Below are positions 12,001 through 24,133 of a DNA stretch of 64,000 bases, piece after piece. The DNA lies in the NCBI GenBank assembly GCA_022578965.1, contig MU400534.1, forward strand, positions 310,001 to 374,000, in the 5' to 3' direction. Made by a program: the position numbers and the translations under genes. Positions within the stretch are counted from its first letter, which is position 1; the number at the start of each line of letters is the position of its first letter. The notes beneath the pieces were generated by a model, which was given only the letters and a program-made list of their open reading frames with translations, ran no database searches and was not told the DNA's origin. This stretch comes from Xylaria sp. FL1777 (Eukaryota > Ascomycota > Sordariomycetes > Xylariales > Xylariaceae).

Positions 12001-15000
12001 CCCGGCGATGAGTTGTCACCTCCACAACGTCGCGGGTCTCAAGGCAATTTAGTACATCTGCCTACAGGTCGACGACCTCGTATCTCTGTTCCGCATGCTG
12101 TCGTTGGATCGCACCCCGCATCCCTACCTGGAGCTTGCACCAACAGCGCAGCCAAGACTTGGTGGTGGAAGATTAGGCCGAATACAGAGATCGCCGGGCC
12201 TCCTTTGTGCACAAGCTCGCGAATGCGACGCCCTGCAATTCTGGGCCAAGGGCAAACCTAGAGATGCCTAGCGGTCCCACGCTTTGTCGGACCCGGAAAG
12301 GCTCATGGAGATATTCATTCACTGACCGAAGAGCGGAGCTAGGTCGACAAGGGCACCAAAAGAGGAGAGGATGTACCTGCTATAGCTTGCTCACCAGCAC
12401 AGACTTGACAGGCTTCTAGAATATTTCCAGGGGGGTGTGGTCGGGAAAATGCATCGTCAAGGGCCTTGAAGAACATCCCACCCACCATCTCGCTATTTTC
12501 GGCACCCATCCCAGCAGATCTCCAAGCCAGCAAGGGCAGAGGGTTATATGGGTCTCAGCCCAGCCATCGGATCCGTCGGGCTGGTTCTGCGGAACACTTT
12601 CGGCTGTACAGCACAGGTGCATCTGTCCTCGTGATGGGAGTCACAGCACTTTCTTACGCCGAACGGACAAATACCGTACTAGCACGTTTCTATTGTTATG
12701 AACAGATGGGGGGGATAGCATTAAGCTTATCCTCCCACTACCTAGCCAAGATTTTATCCACAGTGGCCAATGAGGCCATCAGGCGGAGAGTAGGCACTGT
12801 CGCTTTTTCAGACCAGCACTCTCCTATCGTTTCTCTTCTACGCTTAGCTTCCACCTGGTGATGATGCCTCGACGTAGTCAATTCTGAATCCAGCTGCCTA
12901 TTCCATGCCTAGGAAGCGATGTAGATTGCGACTAGTCCGCCGCCCTGCAGACTTCCTCGTATATGAACACAGACAGGACCGCTGTGTGATACCAGATGAA
13001 TGAAAGATGCCGACAAAAAAGCCGACAGTGCTCGAGGCTGTCTGCTATTCGTCTGTCAATCAAATAACTACAGGTCGCCTCATGAGAGGATGCCTCGCAG
13101 CGTGCTACCCCACAGAGCGCCAATGCAGGTTGGGCGAGCTTTCACGGAGCCCATTAACGGCCTGCATGATCTACATGGGAGTGTGAGCAAAATCCACGTT
13201 CCACGACGCTCAGGTCCTGCAGACCGTCCCATGAAAAGATGACCACCATTACTTGCATTGTGGCATTTTCAGCTGCCGTCGCATTTGTGTGCAACTCGCC
13301 ATGGATACCAATTGGCAGGAATGTGTGCAGCAGCAGCACGAGTTGCTGCAATGCAATGTGCATTGGGATGCTGCCGCGGCCATGGCGTCACATCGCCCAC
13401 CCCTTCAAAAGGAGCGCTGAAACCAGCCGGAGCAGCTGTGTCTAGTGTAGGGGCGGCACAATGCCCATGTACTACTATTGGGCGCTCGTCTGGGACGTGG
13501 CATAGGTACCAAAAAAACCAACAGTGGTTTGTCGTGCAGCGGCGCGCACACATATATAATGACGACCGATCATCGGTCATACATTGACGGGGGGCTACTG
13601 AAAGCAGTATCTTCTCCTGCCTCAGCTCCGTCTGTGCCGTCTTATCGCTCATGACTTATCACATTCTGACAGGGTTTGCCGTGAATATCACGGCCTGGGA
13701 TATGTTGGCAGTATGTTGGATGTGATGTTCGTAGCGAAACGAGCCGAGCCGAATCGAGTCGATAGAGCGGACCACTACAGAATTGTACTACCACAACGAT
13801 GCTCGCATAGGTAGTACAGATGTGCATCACCTAATACTCAAGAGAGCTTGCTGCTTTAATCTTCAACGTCTGCCGCCATGAATGCTAGATTATGGCGCCT
13901 CTATCATAGCTTACAGCATCCTCATGGCCAATCAACTTTCGGCAACGGCTGCACCCTTTCTTTTTTTTGACACACCGCTCCCCAGGTGCTCGGTGAATTG
14001 CACCAATCCTCACCGCGGACAGCCTCACTTTGCTGCTGCGGAGTTGCAGAGAGACTATTGGTGCTACTTGACCCGTCACTTTCGCAGTTCAATCTCCGGT
14101 AGAACCGTATTGGTATACCGTCTATAGCACATTGATACCCTATCTCATCATAGGTACTATCAACCCCAAACATGAATCGCATGATCAAACGATGACGACG
14201 TCTACACACCAAGAGGCCGACCTCTCGAGCCGCCCATATACGCCGTCGCATCTACATGCACGACTAGACCACCTCTCCGAAATAGATGACTGATCCAGGT
14301 TTTTTTTTCGTTCTGCAACTGCTGTTATCATACGAGTCTTGCTCGGATATTGATTGGAAATGGCTCGGACTCTTTGGTGGCGCCATAGTAGGCGACAGGT
14401 CATATTCCATAAGACGGCTCTACTTAATCACCGCTACAGATTGCCTTATTTGGGAATTGAACATCGCGAAATGCTGGAACGACGCTGCCGAGGTTTTATC
14501 TATGGCCGAAGTATCAATCTCGTAGAGATACTTGGGCAAGACGTCTCGCGGCCATGCATAGAGCCAGGATGCTTCTGACGGCCTGTGTACCTGGCGCGCT
14601 CCCTACAAGGTGTGGGTTGGGACGGTCAGCGTAAATAGGTTATCGACACTCCACGCCCCCATCCGTCTACCTTATACAACATCAACTCCTCAATACAGCT
14701 TCCTGCTCTCCTCACGTGAACTTATTCCTACCACAATGGGATTCGGCATCCGCCGAAAATGGCCACCTGCAGAATCGTTTAGGTTATGTGCACTCAGCCC
14801 TACAAATAAGATCCCAGCAATCCTAGCAATCCATGTACTCGGAATAATTCTATTTTACCGACGGCCGTCGAGATGAAGGCTTTGCTTTGTGAGCTCCCGC
14901 TCCCTATAGTAAATACCTATCAAACTCAATAGTGGGAAGTTGTTGCAAGCCTGTGTCATGTATTCCATGTATCCTATGTTCTCCCCCTGTCGGCCCGCCT

Positions 15001-17000
15001 ATCCGCGCATTTAAACACCAGTATTTAGTACATTCCCTTCAATATACTCAACCCGCAGAGCCTCTGGAGGATCTGACTCAGCCTGCACAACGCCCATACC
15101 GCATTTGATTGTCCAATGTCCGAAATGATCATGTAGTTATGTCTAAATGCGTGCACTTGTGTATGTGCCACCGAGTTGGTGAGCGCTGATTCGAGATATC
15201 CGCAACGGTCGCAGAACAGGCCCAGAACAGATTAGTCTTAACCCGTTTTTACACTGCAGTCATGTCTAAATCTAGTACCTCCATGTAGTCAGATCGAGCG
15301 CTCGGTTATCGTTGTCGTCTGACCCCTCCCCTCAAGACGGCAGTTGGTAACGTTCATATTACGTTGTGAGGAATGCAAAATTCATGTAGTCTATGCCAAC
15401 AATTGGTATGCTGGTAGTCATGGGGATCCATTATGGTGGATGGATGGTCTCAGCAGCCCCGTATACTTCCGTCTTGCATCTTGACACACACGTACTCGGC
15501 CAGTCATCTCTAGTGAAGTGAGAAGCTGGCGTAGGCTACAATAGCAAAGTATTGCCTGTCTACGTAAAAAATACTCTAGTGCTACGGCCTGCATGAGCTG
15601 AGGACAAATGCCAAGCGACGAGGAGATGCACTGATATCAAGACAACTTCCATAATCAATTATGTATATCATTTGGCCTTGGCCCGACCCAGGGGGGCAAA
15701 TGCTACCATTAGACGACATCACTAGTAGAATCCCACTCCCATCTCACCTCACATTGATCTTCGCTCCAACTGGACCGATTTGGATCAGGGCAAATGACGA
15801 CGATATGACGAAGGCCGCGTCTGAAGGATACGGCAGCGTACAGCTCTGCTCCATATCATCGGCTAGGCCGGCAGGTTTTTGATGCTATTCCCGTCTCCTC
15901 TCTCTCTCTAGCAGAAAAAGCAGAACGATGGACCTCCATGTACTGACGACGGACTCACCGCTGCATAGAGCGCCGTTCACGAGACTCGGCGTCACTACCA
16001 GGATCGGACGTTGTGTATACGGGAATAATCGCACCGAGGCACATCCACCCCGTTTGACGGACGGGCTTGACGCGGCCGAGTATACAAAGCATCTTACCGA
16101 GCAATAAGCCTCACCGTCTTTGTGTCACAAGGCTACAAAGTCCACCAGAAACGCACCCAGAAAAGGGGGAGGCGATTATCTTCCTCCGCAGCCCTCTTCC
16201 AATTCTTCACGGTTAGCCACGTACTCCTGTATGCTAATCCCACACGTGCCTCCAGAGCCCGTAGACGTCGTACCGCGCTCCATCCGGCTGCATACGTTTC
16301 ACGTCCAGCTTTGTCTCCCTCCCATGACGCCCCCCCAGGCAATAATAACAGGCAATAGGTACCGCATACTGGTGTCTCCCTTGCCACGTTGCACATGTCT
16401 CGTCGGCGCATAATGACAGGCACTAGTCTCAGATGATGATGATGTTATCTACATTATACCCATTGCCTTAATTCTTTTGCGTTGGGCGCCATCACCTGCC
16501 CCCCCGCCCTCCGAGCTTGCTGGCGCTATCCTGATCCTCCGTGCCGAGACCGCTTGTTTCACTGTCGCGCATGCCGGGCCCTACGATGGAACCCCCGTAC
16601 CATCCGAGTACCCATCTGCCAAGTCATGTCTCTCTCTCAAATCTCCGACGAAGTGGAATGTGTCTCGGAGGGGTTAAGCATACCAGCCAGACTCCTCCGT
16701 AAATTTCCGGGGTCATATCATTCGTGTCACTCGAGAAGGCCCAGGTTCGGAGACAGGAGTCGCTGCTATACGTTATTCCTCATAGTCTACCACTAAACGG
16801 CCGTAGAAGTTGCATTTCGGTTGCCGTTGATTAGCGACGCATTCCATGGAATACGAGCATGACCACGTCTCTGTGCAATATCGAAAACAGTACACAGGGG
16901 CAAAGCTGGTGTATTGGGGGTCACCCAGATCCTCACGTCGCTATCTATCACGCAGATCGGGCGGACCACCAGATAGACCCTTGACCTGCAAGTCTATTAT
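9001..17000. other. gene-poor intergenic DNA, no gene recognised
   Basis: The longest frames (for example 10430-10864, 144 codons, and 13269-13652, 127 codons) have no recognisable domain and overlap antisense frames of similar length. Two short overlapping frames at 13154-13445 begin with hydrophobic stretches that could be secretion signals; they are reported as a finding rather than as genes. A 12-nt minisatellite lies at 11263-11322. Spliced small genes or long noncoding RNAs cannot be excluded by eye. Confidence 0.35.
11263..11322. repeat. 12-nt minisatellite, GTACAGGACTAC unit
   Basis: Units begin at 11263, 11275 and 11287, then, after a 7-nt interruption (GCAGTAC), at 11306, with a partial fifth at 11318. 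The first two carry one to three substitutions each. The unit begins with GTAC and the array is followed by CCTA/CATA-rich microrepeats up to about 11415. No gene is nearby. Confidence 0.8.
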
Positions 17001-17300
17001 CCGGTCCGCATGTACAAATTAGGACGATCAGATACAAACGAATGGGAAAGAAATCACGCAATCGAGAGAAGCGAGATGCAACCGCCCGTGATTGATTGAT
17101 CCTGCAATCTGCCACTCGATCCGTGTATGCACGTCCCCAAATTCAACACTAGACGCCTGCTCCCATCGCTTGCCCGCATGTGTCTTGCATATGAGATGCT
17201 GCAATTTCCGGGGAGGGAGCTTCAGGGCGACGGTTCATCCATCTACACCGCCAATTAGGGCGCGGACCAATACGCCCTTGGTAAACAAGTTTGAAATCGA

Positions 17301-17352
17301 AGTAGTAGTAGCAGCAGTAGCAGTAGTAGTGGTGGAGGTGGTAATGGTAGTA
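17301..17352. repeat. imperfect (GTA/GCA/GTG)n trinucleotide microsatellite
   Basis: Plus-strand 17301-17352 consists of GTA-type triplets varying to GCA and GTG. The 119-codon frame across it (17092-17451) gains its Val/Glu-rich stretch from the microsatellite and is not considered a gene. Confidence 0.7.
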
Positions 17353-18429
17353 GAAAAAGAAAGAAAAGAAATCTCCGCGGCGCTTTTCTATAATCTAGTT
17401 TTGTTTCTAGTACCTGCGTCAGAATTAAAGGAGGCGCTGAACATTCACTGAAAACCAGGTTTTCGTACCTTAATGTCGTATCTGCTACTCGAAGTTAATT
17501 GCTCTAGGGCATTCGTGTGTCATGGCCACTCACAATCAAAAACATAGATTGATAAGTAATAATTATATATAACTACCTACTGCAGAACCCATACTATTGA
17601 ATGCAAGGCGTTTTGCCATTTGTCCAACCCTTAACCCACAACCCCCAACACGCGCGCCCCCCCTTTTCCCCCCACATACAGCGCGAGGCACATAGATATA
17701 GAGATGGCTTCATGTAGTGCTATGTGAAAGCAAATTGCTGAAAGGGCACCAATATCCTGCACCATGTCAGATCCTGACTACGCGCATAACGCTGTGGAAC
17801 TTGGAGGTCTCGTTCTCCAGGATCTCGGAGCGTTAACGGCCCTCGCGAGTTTGCCCCCCTACAGATGAGATAGGCGGTGAAGACGACTTCGTGTTGACGA
17901 CAGGAGGGCTAGAACTAGGGAGGCGAGAGAGGAAGCTGTAGGTGGGGAGTGAGGTTATAACGACCCCTTATTTTGACGTTGCGTATTCGTATCGACATGT
18001 TGTGGATTTCGAATTCAGGTTTTGAGTCTGATCTCCGCAGGCCAGGTCTGTGGATAGGTCATGGAGGGACGCCCAGAAGTCGTGCAACCCAAACTCAACA
18101 AGTTCAGGGTCCCAGGGTGATGTATATACTAATGAGTCCTACCTAGCTGAAATTCAGAATTTGTATCTAGACCATTGTGTGATAGGTTCTGTTTGCTAAA
18201 CCAAGTCTTGTTGTACTCTCTAGGCAGCCAACACGTGTGCGTACTACATACTGAGAACGCATTACGATAATCTTTTCGTGATTTAACCCATAGTACAGCA
18301 GTGAAGAAATAAATATGGTCTTCGGAAGACCAGCTTCTTAGTTAAGGGGTATTATAGAACGCCAGATCAACACAATCATATCAAATTAATTTTTATCCAA
18401 AGTCGTTCTCTTACCGGCCACTTACTTAG

Positions 18430-18600
18430 CTCATGTATACTATATCCTCAGGCACGAATATCCCAGCCCAGATTCCTCCTAATCCCCCCATGAAGAATAG
18501 CGTGGCTGGTATTATTAATGAAAGAGGGCGTCATTATCAAGTATGGAGCCAAGACAATATCGCTTGCCGAAACACGAGACATACATACTCTATACAGCGC
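18430..18600 (-). pseudogene. possible decayed RTA1-like seven-transmembrane protein fragment
   Basis: Two minus-strand frames here carry pieces that resemble consecutive motifs of the fungal RTA1 family (lipid-translocating exporter-like membrane proteins). One frame reads SRVSASDIVLAPYLIM followed by TSHAILHGGIRR, compared with the family's VS...LGPYIIQ and ASIYMILGRIIR. The other reads IFVPEDIVYM, compared with the family's KIFVxGDVLSF. They sit in different frames with stops between them, and the spacing is shorter than in an intact gene, so at most this is a relic. The AT-rich surroundings would fit repeat-induced point mutation. The comparison is from memory only, and chance resemblance is quite possible. 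Confidence 0.2.
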
Positions 18601-19778
18601 CTTATAGAAAACTTGTGTAACACCAATCCATGAGAATACCGAGGTAAGAACCGAAAGGGCGCGACCCAGAAAACTAATTCAGGCGGTGGGATAACCTTGA
18701 GTCATAATATTGGTGGTTTACTAATTATTACCAAATTCGCAACCTAGAGTCGTAATATTCACCAAAGTTAGGAGATATACCCGAAGATTGAAGATCTCAC
18801 CTTACAAGTCAGACCGCTGGTCTATTTTTGATATAGGAAACCCCCGGGTGTCCATGTGAATGATGGACTTATGCAGTTCCACCACGAAACAGAAGGGTTT
18901 TTGATTTCCCACTCGAATTTTATGAAATCCAGTCCGGCCCGCTACCTACTATGTCATGAGCTGCGAGTGTAACCTGAGGCCTGTCTGCGTCGTCCGACAA
19001 CAAAAGGTAAGATCATGAATACCGTTTGCCCGCGACAGCATCGACAGCATTGAATCAACTTCAAATTCAGCAAATAACACAATCAGGGTAATTTCGAGGT
19101 TGCGAATCAATTTCTAACCTATAATATTAAATAAAAGGCAAAAGAATTATTTACAGTTATTTAAAGCAGCTTCTGTCAAAATGAAGTATTCATTTAACTC
19201 AATTATAAATCCAAATTTATATTTATCTCAAGTTCGTCAAAGTACATTATTTGCCACCCCCGAATTACTTTGATTGTGTTGCTCGCTATTCAAATTCACG
19301 TATACTACTTACGTACCACGTCGAATATAGGAAAACATTTACATAGAGAGCTCAGTATGAGTGAAAGCGATAGAGGTGGCTCACACGTCGATGAGAGAGG
19401 TATGTAATACACACAGAATACTGATGAGCTGGTGAGAGAATGAAGTACAGTCCAGTGCCTTGCCTTAGACCAGATTTAACATATTTTCTCTTAATGTTGC
19501 GGAATAGGATGAATGACATGCTACCTCGGGTGAGAGGACAGCTGTGGTTGTCCGCATCATAGCTACAGCATTTCTGAGACTGATGGGAAGTTCTAATGAT
19601 GTAGTGCATCATAAATACATTTCAAGTGATGCTTTAATCTATAAAGGACTATGATAAAGTACAGATCCTAACGCCGTGGCCATGCAGTTTCGTTATCGAG
19701 TAATAAATGGTCGTCCCGATAACTGCAGCGGAATCCTATGTAGCCTCCGTCCCAATGAGAAAGTCATAGCCCAATTAT

Positions 19779-21509
19779 TCAGTCTACACCCTCATCTTCT
19801 TGAGGAATATATTTCGGTGAAGTCTTGTTATTACTTCTTATTGGGTTTCTTAATAAACCGCTAGCTCCATTCCGAGCCCAAGCTCCGTTCGTAACAACGT
19901 CCATAGCTCTATGCTCCGCATTTCCTCGGACATCTTCGTCATCATCACTGATCGTATCCAGATCGTCTTTGAGAGTACGACCACTTTTATCCAACGTCTT
20001 CATAGACATTGAACTCGCTGGCTCATCAACGTAAAAGTTAGGGTCCCGGCCAAGGATGCGGTCTGCTTTAGAGGGTGTGCGCCGGCCATTTGATTGTATT
20101 GGTGATGCCAAGTAGTGCCTACCAGCCCCCTTGGGTTGATCGGGGTAAACGGGAGTCACAGGTGTGTCGGGCTCTCCCCATCCAGCATTGCGTTCTCGTT
20201 GTCGTTGGGCCTCGCGCTCATTTGCAAGATGCTCTCGTGCTGCCAGCCACTTGGGATTTGGCTCCCATGTCCAACCATTATTCATCGTAGTAACAACAGG
20301 GAAAGCCCAAAGAGATGGTCGAGGTCCAAACAAATTTAACAAATTCTTTTTCGCTCCGAGGTCAAATGCATTCGGCAGTTTTTCCGAGTCTTGCTCATCC
20401 ATATACTCCTCATACCGTTTCCGGGCACGGTATCGTTCCATTTCTTCGTAAGATGCATGTGGTGGCATTCCGTTGTTTCTGGAAAAGCTGACTTCACCTT
20501 CTTCGGGTCGGGTAACCCCTGGTAGCGCGTTTGCATGCATGTCCAGCAGTTGCTGGCCATATTTAGGTAATGATATGCCGTCACCATTGTGCTGGGCTAC
20601 GAATTGGTGCTGTAGCGTCTTCCGCAATGGGCTCAGATATCGCGTCTTTTCCAGACATTCAATGGTAGTCTGCCCTCGGCTCGCCAACAGAATATGCCAG
20701 CCAGTGAAGGCGCCGACAACGAGACCGATAATCCCGGAGACAACGGAAAGTAATATGAAGTTGACAGGCATTATGGTATTCGTATATTGTGTCTGAGTCA
20801 CCAACTCATTGTAGACCCATGTCCCAGACACGGCGAAACTGTATAGGCAGAATAAGGTAGTGTAAATCAGAAATAACAAGAAGGCCTTGTGATTTCGAAG
20901 GCCGATGCAAGTAGCTAGCCAAGGGCAATGATGGTCCATCTTGAGTACGCAGCGTTGGCAGGTTGAGCAGTGGTGGGCACGATCGGGCTTCCGAGCCTGG
21001 CACTTCTTGCAGAACCGGAGCTCTCCATTCGACTTGACGGTAAAGGAAGATGCGGGCGGCGGGGCGACGGTGGGCAGACTCGAGTATCCCATGCTGTTTG
21101 TGGTACTCCCGGGATCGGTAAAGACGGCTGTCGTGTAGCACCAGTTGAGCATCGCGTAGAGGATAAGACCACCAGTGGATGAGCCGGTTCCTGTGGTCAG
21201 TGGTCAGCCGCGGTCAGTGATCAGCGTCTAGCGGCCCGTGATCCGCCTGCACACGTTCTCTCCAAAGACATAGGAGCCGCGACAGGAGAACAGGCAGGAG
21301 GAAGGCTTACCAGTCCAGCTCTTCTTTGCGCCCTCGGAAGCCGGGAAGGCGCCTATATTGACGACAACCCACACAGCCCAGGTGGTGAGTCCATAGACGA
21401 AAGCGAGGGGGAAATACGTGAGGCCGCGGCAGCAATAGCGCTCGATCCGCCGCGCCCACCGTCGAGACATCTTGGGTGGTGACAGCGATGGCGACGAGGC
21501 TCTATCCAT
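19779..21509 (-). CDS. pfa3: palmitoyltransferase Pfa3 (DHHC type)
   Basis: Two exons, 21311-21509 and 19779-21190, are joined across a 120-nt intron (donor GTAAGC, acceptor CCACAG), giving 536 residues. The enzyme transfers palmitate to cysteines of membrane proteins; in yeast Pfa3 acts at the vacuole on Vac8. Four membrane segments are visible: about 33-54, 73-93, 168-192 and 204-233. Between the second and third lies the Cys-rich domain, FCKKCQARKPDRAHHCSTC, then CVLKMDHHCPW with the catalytic DHHC at 152-155. After the fourth segment a long hydrophilic cytosolic tail follows with the TTxE-like motif GQTTIECLE. The N-terminus MSRRWARRIERYCCRG is typical of Pfa3, so Met14 (MSRRWARR) could be the true start instead of the first ATG at 21507-21509. 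The identity is strong. Confidence 0.93.
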
Positions 21510-22663
21510 GGGAGGAGACGGGGATGGAGGCAGCCTGACTGGTTATGCAGCAAACCCCCGTCAAGGGCGAGCGCGAGCGCGACAGAGAGCGAGGAATGTA
21601 AGGACTGTTTCTAGAAGACGACCCGAAAAAAACATCACATCATGAGCGAATGTCGGTGGTGGTGGTGGTGGTGGTTGCAATGTCAATCAATGTCGGTTTC
21701 GACGCAGAACATGGTTGTTATGGGCTTAGTGAACGTGTTGAGATGCGAAGATGACGACCTTCCCTTGAAGGCCCCTTAATTCAATGTCGTCTGATATTGT
21801 CGGATACGTGTACCCTGTACAAAGCTCCACTACTAATTTTATGTGGGAAGCCTAGTACATATACGTTATAGGCACCAGAGCAGCGGAATTTAGTGTACCT
21901 AGGTAGGTAGGCAGTGCAGTGAAACTCACTAACTTTAGGTACATATTTAGATCTAATATCATATCGCAGAAACCAGCCACTCATTCGTTTCCGAGCTACC
22001 CGTCAACCGCAATTGTGGCTTGTCTTTCTCATTTAAATTATTTATTAAGCACGCAAGCGTGTGTGATTCGAGGTCATGATCTTGAGGTTTGCTGCTGGAT
22101 CCAAGAACACCGAGGACTGGACTCATTTCACTCATACGACGTAAAAACAGCTGCAACTTGGGCTAATGATTCATTGAATCTCCTTCCCTAAGCGTGTAAA
22201 AGGGCAAATAGCAGAATGGTGCCTACTAATTAACACACTACGTCAAGCTGAGCTCCACACTACTTAGGTACCAGCTTACATACAGGTAGAGTATTATGTA
22301 TCGTGTTTTCAGACTCCTTTAATGAGCATATGATGAATAAATCAATTGTAACATCTGCTGACATTACTGTTAGCCACTATTCTAAAAGGCAGCATACGCC
22401 TCAACATGATAACATACGGTTAATGAGAAGCAAGTTTGCTCTTATGAATTTATATGCGGCTTCTAGTTGTATAGGTTAGTCGATCTTCGTTGGCGCTGGT
22501 GTTGGCTATGCTCTCACAACAACGCCCTTTACTTTTGCTTTTGATAAAAGTACTCTTTCATGAAAGTTCTCAATGAGATGTACTTCAAAATACAGGGACT
22601 TTATATCCCGGTGCACGCCCTGTATTAGCATTTGAGATATACTCAAGACATATTCCTCACAAC
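21510..22663. other. intergenic region between pfa3 and the epimerase-like gene
   Basis: This contains the pfa3 promoter and leader, including a (GGT)n tract at 21652-21676, a TACCTAGGTAGGTAGG microrepeat at 21894-21912, and the AT-rich 3' flank of the next gene. No gene is seen. Confidence 0.6.
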
Positions 22664-24133
22664 TCAACGGCCCTTCTCTCGCCTCTCTTTCAACACAGCA
22701 TCTACATCATACCGAAAGCCCTTATCCCATTCCTCCTTGCCCCTAACAGGCTTCCACCCCAAACCCCGTGCGACAGTCGGGATCGTCTTCCCAGTACTCG
22801 CGAGCCCCACTTCGACGAGGAGCTCATCGGCCTCGCCCAAGTACGACTCGGCGAAGATTCTCGCGCCATCGGCCAAGGAAAGGTGTTGAATGGGGACGTC
22901 GGGAAGGACGCCCGCCTCGAGACACGCGCGCGCGACGCCTCGGGCGACGTCGCCCCAGGTGAAGCGCCCGACAGAGGCGAAGATGATGCCTTTCTTCCCC
23001 CAGGGAAGGTCCTTCCCCTTTTCGAGAGCCCGTAGGGCGAGGATCTCGTAGAGCGCTGCTAGATCTTGCACGTGGACGTTGTCCCATTCGCCCTCGCCGT
23101 CACCGAGCACGACGGCGCGCCCGTAATCTAGCGCGGTCGCTGCGAATGCTGGGATCTGCACGCTGCGCTTGTTGAACAGACCCGTTCCCACACCATATAT
23201 GGTCGGCGCCATAACCACGACTACAGTGTTTTAGGTTAGTGAGTGACTGCTTGTCTTCTAGGGAGAATAGGAAGATCTTGAAGGAATATGGGCTTTGAAA
23301 ATACTGTTCTAGCTCTACCAGGAAATTTTTTTTTTTTTTTTTTTTTTTTTTCATCGTCGAAAAACATGAAGTGCAGAAGGAAAATGGCGGGGGAAAGACT
23401 TACGCGTCCGCACATCTAACCCGAGACCGGCATCTACGACAGCCAGCTCCGTCGTGCGTTGGATATACGATTCTTTGGCATTCCGCGCGACCTCGTAACC
23501 ATAGATGTCATCAGCGACGTCGTCGAAGATGCCGCCCTGCGGCGAGTCATTGTCCAGCCACGCGCCTGAGACCGCCCGCGAGCTTATGTTCGACGTGCCC
23601 GAGGTGTGAATGAACCAGGGTTCGCTGCCTGGGTTAGCACGCTTCCGCTGCGCCAGACCTTCCTGGATGGCACGCGCCGAGGGCGTGTGGTAGCCGAGTG
23701 TGGTGCTGATTACCACATCATGCTGCGCTGCGACTGCGGTGGTGGTTTCAAGATCGTCTAGGTCCTCTTGTGATTGGGGCGGGGTGTGCCGCGGTCAGCG
23801 AACAATTCAAATATGAGATCCAAATGCTTAGATATGGCAATGCCAGGAAGCGATCATCATATTACACGTTTTTGTACCTTTTACGTATGAAATCAAATGT
23901 CAAAAGATGGCAGAGATAAACTCACTATAAACTACGGGATTCACCCGGTCGCCATATGTAGCCTTGAGCTTAGCAGCTCGGTCCGCACCCCGCACAAGAC
24001 AGGTGATGGGCGCGGATCGGATGCTCGGCGCCGTTGACTCAAGCAGTTGTGTCAGCACCGAACCTCCGATGAACCCAGTAGCTCCAGTGAGAAGAATTCG
24101 GGGCTGGGATGATGATGAGGTGGGGGCGGCCAT
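22664..24133 (-). CDS. atypical NAD-dependent epimerase/dehydratase family protein
   Basis: Three exons (23926-24133, 23404-23766, 22664-23220) give 375 residues. Introns of 159 and 183 nt have GTGAGT and GTAAGT donors and CACAAG and TGTAG acceptors, and all phases agree. The N-terminus PRILLTGATGFIGGSV holds the GxxGxxG dinucleotide-binding loop (residues 17-23) of an extended short-chain dehydrogenase fold. Further Rossmann features are VVISTTLGY and FIHTSGTSN. The central part (VVMAPTIYGVGTGLFN) and VHVQDLAALYEIL are the usual substrate-side signatures of the family. The catalytic YxxxK is not clear: the expected place reads YIQRTTE, with no Lys at the right spacing, so this may be an atypical reductase or a NmrA-like sensor. 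A 26-T run lies in intron 2. The substrate is unknown. Confidence 0.88.
23326..23351. repeat. 26-nt poly-T tract in intron 2 of the epimerase-like gene
   Basis: There are 26 consecutive T on the plus strand, so poly-A in the transcript of the minus-strand gene. It lies inside the intron about 55-80 nt downstream of its donor and is prone to slippage; the assembled length is uncertain. Confidence 0.85.

Larger units (their letters stand above)
17001..19778. other. AT-rich intergenic DNA with possible decayed coding remnants
   Basis: Composition shifts towards AT, especially in 17520-17600 and 18140-19350. A trinucleotide array (GTA/GCA/GTG) lies at 17301-17352. The only stretch with protein-like signal is minus-strand 18430-18600, listed separately. 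No intact gene is seen, and the segment ends at the stop codon of the palmitoyltransferase gene. Confidence 0.4.

Noticed and set aside
17092..17451. 119-codon plus-strand open frame
   Set aside because: Its length depends on a GTA-type microsatellite and it shows no domain.
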